Source: Pseudomonadota bacterium | GTDB lineage: Bacteria; Pseudomonadota; Gammaproteobacteria; Burkholderiales; Burkholderiaceae_C | Length of the DNA stretch: 13,880 nucleotides | Direction of reading: 5' to 3' | Assembly: GCA_023410975.1 (NCBI GenBank) | Contig: JAEYPG010000432.1 | Location: forward strand, 1 to 13,880 | In this document: positions 1-5,851 of the stretch, piece after piece | How the letters are laid out: each line of letters opens with the position of its first letter | How positions within the stretch are numbered: position 1 is the stretch's first letter | Notes under the pieces: generated by a model | Told to the model about the DNA's origin: nothing | What the model saw: only the letters and a program-made list of their open reading frames with translations | The model's database searches: none | Program-made: the position numbers and the translations under genes

Positions 1-510
1 GCCACCCGCGCCGCGACCGTGGCGGCCGGGCTGGAGGAACTGCTCGCGCGCGGCGCCGCCCCCGACGACTGGGTGCTGGTGCACGACGCGGCGCGCTGCC
101 TGGTGCGGCCGGAGTGGGTGATGGGCCTGATCGAGTCCTGCGAGCAGGACGAGGTGGGCGGGCTGCTGGCGCTGCCGGTGGCCGACACGCTCAAGCAGGA
201 GGCGGGCGGCCGCGTCGCCGCCACCATCGACCGGCAGGCGAAGTGGGCGGCGCAGACGCCGCAGATGTTCCGCATCGGGCTGCTGCGCCGCGCGCTGGCC
301 GGGGCGGGCGATGCCGTCACCGACGAGGCCAGCGCGATCGAGGCGCTGGGCTTGCGCCCGAGGCTGGTGCCGGGAGCGCTGGAGAATTTCAAACTGACCT
401 GGCCGGCCGACTTCGGGCTGGCGGAAAGACTGCTGCAGACCATGACGCCCGCATCCGACCCCTCCCTGGCGCAAGTCGCTGCCGCCGAGCCGAGCGGAGG
501 CGCGCGGTGA
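1..510 (+). CDS. ispD: 2-C-methyl-D-erythritol 4-phosphate cytidylyltransferase (IspD), 3' part
   Basis: IspD joins CTP and methylerythritol 4-phosphate to give CDP-methylerythritol, the third step of the MEP isoprenoid pathway in the cytosol. The window opens inside the gene, so the N-terminal CTP-binding glycine-rich loop is missing. 169 residues are visible. Family motifs seen in order are TRAATV, WVLVHDAARCLV, the DTLK block (VADTLKQE), the AQTPQMFR block, VTDEASAIE and ENFKLTWPADF, whose Lys/Thr belong to the conserved substrate-binding end. After the usual end (LAERLL) there is a tail of about 24 Ala/Pro-rich residues that looks unconserved. The stop overlaps the ispF start (GTGA), so the two genes are probably co-translated. 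In related Burkholderiales the gene upstream is often mfd, which cannot be seen here. The identification is secure; only the 5' end is missing. Confidence 0.96.
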   Translation, partial: ATRAATVAAGLEELLARGAAPDDWVLVHDAARCLVRPEWVMGLIESCEQDEVGGLLALPVADTLKQEAGGRVAATIDRQAKWAAQTPQMFRIGLLRRALAGAGDAVTDEASAIEALGLRPRLVPGALENFKLTWPADFGLAERLLQTMTPASDPSLAQVAAAEPSGGAR

Positions 511-992
511 TCCCGGCGCTGCGCATCGGCGAAGGCTGGGACGTGCACCAGCTGGTGGAAGGCCGTCCGCTGGTGCTGGGCGGCATCACCGTGCCGCACA
601 CGCACGGGCTGCTGGGCCACTCGGACGCTGACGCGCTGCTGCACGCGCTCACCGACGCGCTGCTGGGCGCGGCGGGGCTGGGCGACATCGGGCGCCACTT
701 CCCGGACACCGACGCCGCCTTCAAGGGCGCCGATTCCGCCGTGCTGCTGGCCGAGGCCGCGCGCCGGGTGCGGGCCGAGGGCTGGGAGGTCGTGAACGTG
801 GACTCGACCATCGTGGCCCAGGCGCCGAAGCTCGCGCCGCACATCCAGGCCATGCGCGAGCGCATCGCGCAGGTGCTGGGCATCGGGCCGGAGCGCGTCA
901 ACGTCAAGGCCAAGACGGCCGAGAAGCTGGGGCCGGTGGGGGAGAAGCGGGCGATCGAGGCGCGGGCCGTGTGCCTGCTGTGCAAGGCCTGA
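507..992 (+). CDS. ispF: 2-C-methyl-D-erythritol 2,4-cyclodiphosphate synthase (IspF)
   Basis: IspF cyclises CDP-methylerythritol 2-phosphate to methylerythritol cyclodiphosphate with loss of CMP, two steps after IspD in the MEP pathway; it is a cytosolic homotrimer. The 161-residue length is normal. The metal ligands are visible as Asp12 and His14 (GWDVHQ) and His46 in LLHALTDAL. The GHSDAD block (His38, Asp40) and the FPDTD block follow, and the cytidine-binding motif KAKTAEKLG lies near the C-terminus. I chose GTG at 507 because a GGAGG Shine-Dalgarno (496-500) sits 6 bases upstream and the protein then begins just before the canonical RIGEGWDVH. In-frame upstream codons only read through ispD. 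The start overlaps the ispD stop, the usual ispDF arrangement. The next gene is convergent. Confidence 0.97.
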   Translation: MIPALRIGEGWDVHQLVEGRPLVLGGITVPHTHGLLGHSDADALLHALTDALLGAAGLGDIGRHFPDTDAAFKGADSAVLLAEAARRVRAEGWEVVNVDSTIVAQAPKLAPHIQAMRERIAQVLGIGPERVNVKAKTAEKLGPVGEKRAIEARAVCLLCKA

Positions 993-1025
993 GGCGCCGG
1001 GCGGCGTGAGCCGCGGGCCGGCGCC
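993..1025 (+). terminator. GC-rich nested hairpin between convergent ispF and risS
   Basis: An 8-bp perfect inverted repeat, GGCGCCGG (993-1000) with CCGGCGCC (1018-1025), encloses a second 5-bp hairpin, GCGGC gtga GCCGC (1001-1014). It begins at the ispF stop and ends 12 bases before the end of the convergent kinase gene, where a bidirectional terminator would sit. No T-run follows on either strand, so it may be Rho-assisted or only an mRNA 3'-end stabiliser. The pairing is read directly; the function is inferred. Confidence 0.45.
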
Positions 1026-1037
1026 CCAGGCGCGGGC

Positions 1038-2498
1038 TCAGGGCGCCCGCTTCAGCCGCACGTGGGCGATGAGCCCGCCGTCGGGCGCATTGGCCAGCTC
1101 CAGCCGGCCGCCCATGCGCTGCAGCGACTTGTCCACGATCGCCAGGCCCAGGCCGGCGCCGGTGGCGGCGGTGCGGGCGGTGTCGCCGCGGTAGAAGGGG
1201 GTGGTGAGCTGTGCCAGGCGGGCCGGCGGCACGCCGGGGCCGTGGTCGCGCACGCTCACGATCACCCAGGGGCCGCTGCGCGTGTAGCTCACCATCACCA
1301 GCGCGGGGCCGCCGCCCTCGCTGCGGCCGTAGCGGCGCGCGTTCTCGAACAGGTTGGCGAAGACGCGGCCGAGCTCGGTGTCGTCGGCCAGCACCATCAG
1401 GTCGATCGCCACGCGGGCGCTGATGCGGATCTGCGTGGGGTCGCGGAAGGCGGCGGCCTCGCGCTCGATCAGCGCCGACAGGTTCACCGGCACCAGCGGC
1501 GCGTCGCCCGGGCGGGCGTAGTCCATGAACTTGTCGATGATCGCGTCGAGCTGGTCGATGTCCATGGCCATGTTGCGGCGCGCTTCCTCGTCCTGCACGC
1601 TCATCTCGGCCTCCAGCCGCAGCCGCGCCAGCGGGGTGCGCAGGTCGTGCGAGATGCCGGCGAGCATCACGGCGCGGTCTTCCTCCACCTTGGCCAGCTC
1701 GCGCGCCATGCGGTTGAAGCCCATGTTCACCTCGCGGATCTCGCTGGTGAGCGTGTTCTCATCGAGCTGCGACTCGTACTCGCCCTCGCGGATGCGGCTG
1801 GCGGCGAAGGACAGGTCGCGCAGCGGCTGGTTGATCAGCCGGGCGATGGCGGCCGAGCCCAGCAGCGTGGCGATGAACGCGATGCCTACCCAAACGAACC
1901 AGGTGCCGCCGGTGAGCGGGTACACGCGGTTGGCCTCGGCCTGCAGCCAGTAGGCGTCCTTCTCGATGGTGAAGCCCACCCAGAGGCCGTCCACGCCGTT
2001 GACGCTGCGGGCGAGGATGGTGTCCTCGTCCAGCCGCGCGCGCAGCTCGCGCCCGATGCGGCGCGTGAAGCGGTCGGTCTCGAAGGGTTCCCAGCGGTGG
2101 CCGGGCTCGCGCGGCAGGACCTTGACCGCTTCCTCCTCGCTCATCGTCTTGACGACGGCGACGCGGTGGATGCTGTCGGAGTAGCGCAGCGCCGCGCGCG
2201 AGAGGTTCACCAGGCTGGCGATCTGCTGCGCCGACTGCACCGCGCGCGGCTCCAGTTCGAGCGCGCGCAGCGTCTGCACCCAGGCGAAGATGCCGCCGCC
2301 CAGCAGCAGCGCCAACAGGAAGAAAGTGCGCCAGAAAAGGCTCAGCGCCAGGGACTGGCGCTGGCGCCGCGTGGTGGTTCGCGGCAGCAGCCGGCGCAGG
2401 CGGCGGCGCAGGCTGCTGTGCTTGGAGGACGGCGCCGGGGGCTGCCGCGTCGTGCCCTCGGCCTCGGGCGTGGATGGACCGATGTCAGCTTGCGCCAT
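1038..2498 (-). CDS. risS: Membrane sensor histidine kinase, EnvZ/RisS type
   Basis: Inner-membrane kinase that should phosphorylate the OmpR/RisA regulator encoded just upstream. From the ATG at 2498 it has 486 residues: an Arg/Pro-rich cytoplasmic head (1-48), a first membrane segment at about 53-74, a periplasmic domain at about 78-198 (the size of the RisS sensor domain), a second membrane segment at about 199-222, HAMP at about 223-274, the HisKA phosphoacceptor His284 in ISHDLRTPL, and a catalytic domain with the N box around Asn386 (LFENARR), Asp418 in RDHGPG, the F box TPFYRG and the G2 loop GAGLGL (447-452). No catalytic residue is missing. The start is uncertain: ATG 2498, ATG 2513 and GTG 2522 are in frame and none has a good Shine-Dalgarno, so translation is probably coupled to ompR, which it overlaps by 14 bases at the chosen start. 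Databases may label the pair envZ/ompR. Confidence 0.9.
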   Translation of the reverse strand: MAQADIGPSTPEAEGTTRQPPAPSSKHSSLRRRLRRLLPRTTTRRQRQSLALSLFWRTFFLLALLLGGGIFAWVQTLRALELEPRAVQSAQQIASLVNLSRAALRYSDSIHRVAVVKTMSEEEAVKVLPREPGHRWEPFETDRFTRRIGRELRARLDEDTILARSVNGVDGLWVGFTIEKDAYWLQAEANRVYPLTGGTWFVWVGIAFIATLLGSAAIARLINQPLRDLSFAASRIREGEYESQLDENTLTSEIREVNMGFNRMARELAKVEEDRAVMLAGISHDLRTPLARLRLEAEMSVQDEEARRNMAMDIDQLDAIIDKFMDYARPGDAPLVPVNLSALIEREAAAFRDPTQIRISARVAIDLMVLADDTELGRVFANLFENARRYGRSEGGGPALVMVSYTRSGPWVIVSVRDHGPGVPPARLAQLTTPFYRGDTARTAATGAGLGLAIVDKSLQRMGGRLELANAPDGGLIAHVRLKRAP

Positions 2499-3219
2499 CG
2501 GGGACGAAGACATAGCCCACACCCCAGACCGTCTGGATGTAGCGCGGCTGCGCCGGGTCGGGTTCGATCATCTTGCGCAGGCGAGAGATCTGCACGTCCA
2601 GGCTGCGGTCGAAGGGCTCGAACTCGCGGCCCCGCGCCAGCTGCGCCAGCTTGTCGCGCGACAGCGGCTGGCGCGGATGCCGCACCAGCGCCTTGAGCAT
2701 CGAGAACTCGCCCGTGGTCAGCGCCATCTGCTCGCCGTCCTTGGTGAGGCGGCGCAGCGAGAGGTCGAACTCGAAGGGGCCGAAGTTCACGACCTGGGGC
2801 TCCTTGGACGGCGCACCCGGCGCTTCCAGCGCGGGGCGCCGGCGCAGCACGGCGTGGATGCGCGCGAGCAGCTCGCGCGGGTTGAAGGGTTTGGGAAGGT
2901 AGTCGTCGGCACCGACTTCCAGGCCGACGATGCGGTCCACGTCCTCCACCTTGGCGGTGAGCATGATGATGGGCGTGGAGTCGTTGGCGGCGCGCAGGCG
3001 CCGGCAGATCGACAAGCCGTCCTCACCGGGCAGCATCAGGTCCAGCACGATGAGGTCGATAGTCTCGCGCGTGAGCACGCGGTTGAGCGCCTTGGCATCT
3101 TCGGCCAGCAGAACCTCAAAGCCTTCCTGCGTCAGATAGCGGCGCAGCAGATCGCGGATGCGCGCGTCGTCATCGACAACGACGACACGGTCCGGACGAG
3201 GATTTGCAGGGGTGTTCAT
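2485..3219 (-). CDS. ompR: OmpR-family response regulator (OmpR/RisA)
   Basis: DNA-binding response regulator, partner of the kinase downstream. The 244 residues match OmpR length. The receiver domain (about 10-128) has the acidic pocket Asp16-Asp18 (VVVVDDDARI), phosphoacceptor Asp60 (IVLDLMLPGEDG), Thr88 (MLTAK) and Lys110 (YLPKPF). The winged-helix domain (about 142-240) includes LTTGEFSMLKAL, the SLDVQISRLRKMIE recognition region and the closing VWGVGYVFVPDG. ATG 3219 is preferred over upstream in-frame starts because the receiver domain begins right after it and a GGGAG sits about 7 bases upstream (3226-3230). The gene is divergent from the SIMPL gene; GTTACA hexamers in the shared upstream region resemble the core of OmpR boxes, so self-regulation is plausible. 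In Burkholderiales this family is called RisA or OmpR. Confidence 0.94.
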   Translation of the reverse strand: MNTPANPRPDRVVVVDDDARIRDLLRRYLTQEGFEVLLAEDAKALNRVLTRETIDLIVLDLMLPGEDGLSICRRLRAANDSTPIIMLTAKVEDVDRIVGLEVGADDYLPKPFNPRELLARIHAVLRRRPALEAPGAPSKEPQVVNFGPFEFDLSLRRLTKDGEQMALTTGEFSMLKALVRHPRQPLSRDKLAQLARGREFEPFDRSLDVQISRLRKMIEPDPAQPRYIQTVWGVGYVFVPDGAS

Positions 3220-3396
3220 AACGGACTCCCTATTTGTAACGGCGGCATTGTGAACAAGTTGACGCCGGGGTTTCGGCGCGTTTCGCACCTCTGTTACAAC
3301 TCTTTCGGCCTCCGGGGCGGGCCCAGAAGCGTTACAGAGTGTCGTTCCGCCATCCTTAGATGCGATTTTTGACCCCCCTTCTTGGAGTGTTCCCAC
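3220..3396. promoter_or_regulatory. Divergent control region of ompR and the SIMPL gene with three GTTACA hexamers
   Basis: This 177-base gap holds the control signals of two divergent genes. The hexamer GTTACA occurs at 3293-3298 and 3331-3336 on the plus strand and at 3235-3240 on the minus strand (read as TGTAAC). E. coli OmpR sites contain a GTTACA/TGTAAC-like core, so these are candidate OmpR/RisA boxes. That is inference from motif resemblance only. Confidence 0.45.
3332..3361 (+). promoter_or_regulatory. Candidate sigma-70 promoter of the SIMPL gene
   Basis: A -35-like TTACAG (3332-3337) and a -10-like TTAGAT (3356-3361) are separated by 18 bases. Transcription would start near 3368, about 29 bases before the ATG at 3397. 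The -35 box overlaps one GTTACA hexamer, so a protein bound there would affect this promoter directly. It is a weak match to consensus in a GC-rich genome. Confidence 0.4.
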
Positions 3397-4104
3397 ATGA
3401 TCAGAGATTTTGTCCTTGCTTCCTGGTTGAGCCTCGTGGCCCTGAGCCCGGCGCTGGCGCAGACGCAGCCGCTGCTGCCGACGCCGCAGCGCGTGCTCAC
3501 GCTCAGCGCCGCCGCCAGCATGGACGTGCCCAACGACTGGCTGACGCTGAGCTTCAGCACCACGCGCGAGGGCGCCGACGCCTCGGCGGTGCAGTCGGCG
3601 CTGCGCCAGGCGTTAGACGCCGCGCTGGCCGAGGCGCGCAGGGTGGCCAAGCCCGGGCAGGTTGAGGTGCGCGCGGGCAACTTGTCGGTCTACCCGCGCT
3701 ACAACGCCAAGGGAGGCATCAGCGGCTGGCAGGGCAGCACGGAATTGACCGTGGAGGGCCGTGACATGACAGCCATCGCGCAGCTAGCGCCGCGCATCAG
3801 CAGCATGAGCATCGCGCGGGTGGGCTACTCGCTTTCGCGGGAGGCGCGGGAACAGGTCGAGTCCGAGGTCGGCGCGCGCGCCATCGAGCGCTACAAGAAG
3901 CGCGCCGATGAGATCACGCGCCAGTTCGGCTTCAACCGCTGGAGCCTGCGCGAGGTGCAGCTCAACACCGACGCGCCGATGCCACCGGTGCCGATGCTGC
4001 GTGCCAAGGCCATGGCCGCGTCGGCGGCCGACGAGGCGCTGCCGGTGGAGCCGGGGCGCGGACAGGTCAACGCCATGGTCACCGGCTCGATCCAGATGGA
4101 GTGA
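3397..4104 (+). CDS. Exported SIMPL-domain (DUF541) protein
   Basis: 235-residue secreted or periplasmic protein of the SIMPL/DUF541 family (E. coli YggE belongs here and is linked to oxidative stress defence; the biochemical role is unknown). A signal peptide is clear: MIRD, a hydrophobic core at about 5-18, then a signal-peptidase-I-like site after ALA (about residue 21). The domain follows: RVLTLSAAASMDVPNDWLTLSF, repeated alternating beta strands, the GWQGSTELTVEGRD block, and a C-terminal VNAMVTGSIQME strand typical of the family. ATG 3397 was chosen because the signal peptide starts there and GGAG (3384-3387) lies 9 bases upstream. An in-frame TTG at 3382 would add five residues without benefit. 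It is divergent from ompR, so the envelope-stress regulator may control it. Confidence 0.88.
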   Translation: MIRDFVLASWLSLVALSPALAQTQPLLPTPQRVLTLSAAASMDVPNDWLTLSFSTTREGADASAVQSALRQALDAALAEARRVAKPGQVEVRAGNLSVYPRYNAKGGISGWQGSTELTVEGRDMTAIAQLAPRISSMSIARVGYSLSREAREQVESEVGARAIERYKKRADEITRQFGFNRWSLREVQLNTDAPMPPVPMLRAKAMAASAADEALPVEPGRGQVNAMVTGSIQME

Positions 4105-4113
4105 GCGAGGACT

Positions 4114-4160
4114 GGCGGCCTGGCCGCCTGAGGGCCGGCGCTTCGCGCGCCGGCTTCATT
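4114..4160 (+). terminator. Tandem hairpins ending the SIMPL gene, shared with convergent hbdH
   Basis: Two hairpins lie between the convergent stops. The first is GGCGGC ctg(g) GCCGCC (4114-4119 with 4123-4128). The second is stronger: GCCGGCGC (4134-4141) and GCGCCGGC (4147-4154) with a five-base loop, followed on the plus strand by TTCATTT. The second resembles an intrinsic terminator for the SIMPL gene with a short T-rich tail. Pairing is read from the sequence; termination is inferred. Confidence 0.65.
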
Positions 4161-4930
4161 TACTGGGCTACCCAGCCGCCGTCGACGTTGAAGGCCACGC
4201 CACGGATGTTGTCGGCCGCGCGCGAGCACAGGAACACCGCCAGCTCGCCGAGCTGCTCGGCGGTGGTGAACTGCATGGAGGGCTGCTTGTCGCCCAGCAG
4301 GCGGCGCTTGGCCTCGTCGACGTCCACGCCGTCGGCCTGTGCGCGGGCCTGCACCTGCTTTTCCACCAGCGGCGTCAGCACCCAGCCCGGGCAGATGGCA
4401 TTGACGGTCACGGGCGTGGTGGCCGTCTCCAGCGCCACGGACTTGGTGAAGCCCACCAGCCCGTGCTTGGCCGCCACGTAGGCCGACTTCTGCGCCGAGG
4501 CCACCAGGCCGTGCACGGAAGCAAGGTTGATGATGCGGCCCCAGCCGCGCTGCTTCATGCCCGGCAGCGCCAACCGCGTGGTGTGGAAGGCCGAGCTCAG
4601 GTTGATGGCCAGGATGGCGTCCCACTTCTCGGTCGGGAAGTCCTCCACCGCCGCCACGTGCTGGATGCCGGCGTTGTTGACCAGGATGTCCACCGCGCCG
4701 AATTCGGCCTCGGCCGCCTTCACCATCGCCTCGATCTCTGCGGGCTTGCTCATGTCGGCACCGTGGTACGACACCCGGGTGCCCAGGGCACGCACCTCGT
4801 TCAGCGCCGCCTCGCTGTCGCCGAAGCCGTTGAGCATGATGTTGGCGCCTTGTTGCGCCAGGCACTTGGCGATGCCCAGCCCGATGCCGCTGGTGGAGCC
4901 CGTGACGAGGGCGGTCTTTGCCTTGAGCAT
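4160..4930 (-). CDS. D-3-hydroxybutyrate dehydrogenase
   Basis: Cytosolic NAD-dependent short-chain dehydrogenase that interconverts D-3-hydroxybutyrate and acetoacetate, the last step in using stored polyhydroxybutyrate. The 256 residues carry TGSTSGIG (10-17), NNAG (85-88), Asn110, and the catalytic Ser138, Tyr151 and Lys155. The residues known to hold the substrate carboxylate and backbone in the Pseudomonas fragi enzyme (Gln94, His144, Lys152, Gln196) are all present at a constant offset of four: Gln90, His140, Lys148, Gln192. This makes the call much firmer than a generic short-chain dehydrogenase. ATG 4930 has an AAGGAGG sequence about 6 bases upstream. The reading frame continues open upstream, but that part is antisense to the next gene. 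Divergent from the hydrolase gene with only 51 bases between. Usual symbols are bdhA or hbdH. Confidence 0.93.
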   Translation of the reverse strand: MLKAKTALVTGSTSGIGLGIAKCLAQQGANIMLNGFGDSEAALNEVRALGTRVSYHGADMSKPAEIEAMVKAAEAEFGAVDILVNNAGIQHVAAVEDFPTEKWDAILAINLSSAFHTTRLALPGMKQRGWGRIINLASVHGLVASAQKSAYVAAKHGLVGFTKSVALETATTPVTVNAICPGWVLTPLVEKQVQARAQADGVDVDEAKRRLLGDKQPSMQFTTAEQLGELAVFLCSRAADNIRGVAFNVDGGWVAQ

Positions 4931-4981
4931 GAATGGCCTCCTTGGGTTGATACGATGGTTCAAAGACAAACGGGAGCCATC

Positions 4982-5851
4982 ATGAACGATTCGCCGCGGC
5001 TGATTCACGTGCCCTGCCTGCGCCCCGGCGCGCTGTACCGCATGGCGTGCTGGGAGTGGGGCGACCCGGACAACGAGCGCGTGCTGGTGTGCGTGCACGG
5101 CCTCACGCGCCAGGGGCGTGACTTCGATACCCTCGCCCGTGCCCTGTGCCATGAATACCGCGTGGTGTGCCCGGACGTGCTCGGCCGCGGCCACTCCGAC
5201 TGGCTGCACGACCCGGCCGGCTACAGCGTGCCCTTCTACGTCTCGGACATGGTCAACCTGCTGGCGCGGCTGGATGCGCGCGAGATCGACTGGGTGGGCA
5301 CGTCCATGGGCGGGCTGATCGGCATGGGCCTGGGCTCGCTGGCGGGCGCGCCGCTGCGGCGCATGGTGCTCAACGATGTCGGCCCGTCGCTGGAGTACGA
5401 AGGCTTGCTGCGCATTGCCGACTACGTCGGCGAGAAGCGGTACTGGGACAACGAGCAGGAGGCCGCAGCGTTTTTGCACAGCATTGCCGAGGGCTTCGGC
5501 CCGCACACGGCCGAGCAATGGCTGGCGCTGTGCCGGCCGCAGCTCAAGGCCGAAGGCTCGGGCTTCACGCTGCACTACGACCTGCGCATCGCCGAGGTGT
5601 TCAAGGCGGTCACGCCGGAGTCGGTCGCGGCCGGCAACGCAGCGCTGTGGCATGCCTATGAAGCTTTGCGCTGTCAGGTGCTGTTGTTGCGCGGCGCGGA
5701 GTCGGACCTGCTGTCGCATGCCGCCGCGCAGGCGATGACGCAACGCGGCCCGCGCGCGAAGCTGGTTGAATTCGAGGGCGTGGGCCATGCGCCGATGCTG
5801 GTGCAGCCCGATCAGGTCGAGGCCGTGCGCGATTTCCTGTTGTCTCCATGA
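4982..5851 (+). CDS. Alpha/beta-fold hydrolase, possibly 3-hydroxybutyrate oligomer hydrolase
   Basis: 289-residue cytosolic alpha/beta hydrolase with no signal peptide. The oxyanion-hole HG motif is at His39-Gly40 (VCVHGLTRQG), the nucleophile is Ser108 in the elbow GTSMGG, the acid is probably Asp242 (GAESDLLS) and the base is His269 (GVGHAPM). A lid region (about 135-205) separates the two halves. The substrate cannot be read from sequence. Two hints point to the hydroxybutyrate pathway: it is divergent from hydroxybutyrate dehydrogenase with a 51-base shared promoter region, and its size suits small intracellular oligomer hydrolases. This remains inference; a general esterase or lactonase is equally possible. 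ATG 4982 has GGGAG about 7 bases upstream. The stop overlaps the relA start (ATGA), so the two genes are co-transcribed. Confidence 0.88.
   Translation: MNDSPRLIHVPCLRPGALYRMACWEWGDPDNERVLVCVHGLTRQGRDFDTLARALCHEYRVVCPDVLGRGHSDWLHDPAGYSVPFYVSDMVNLLARLDAREIDWVGTSMGGLIGMGLGSLAGAPLRRMVLNDVGPSLEYEGLLRIADYVGEKRYWDNEQEAAAFLHSIAEGFGPHTAEQWLALCRPQLKAEGSGFTLHYDLRIAEVFKAVTPESVAAGNAALWHAYEALRCQVLLLRGAESDLLSHAAAQAMTQRGPRAKLVEFEGVGHAPMLVQPDQVEAVRDFLLSP

Noticed and set aside
1062..2696. Long plus-strand open frame across risS and the end of ompR
   Set aside because: Antisense to two well-supported genes; no ribosome-binding site or motif.
4931..5788. Upstream in-frame extension of hydroxybutyrate dehydrogenase
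   Set aside because: The family N-terminus (MLKAKTALVTG) and an excellent ribosome-binding site fix the start at 4930; the extension is antisense to the hydrolase.
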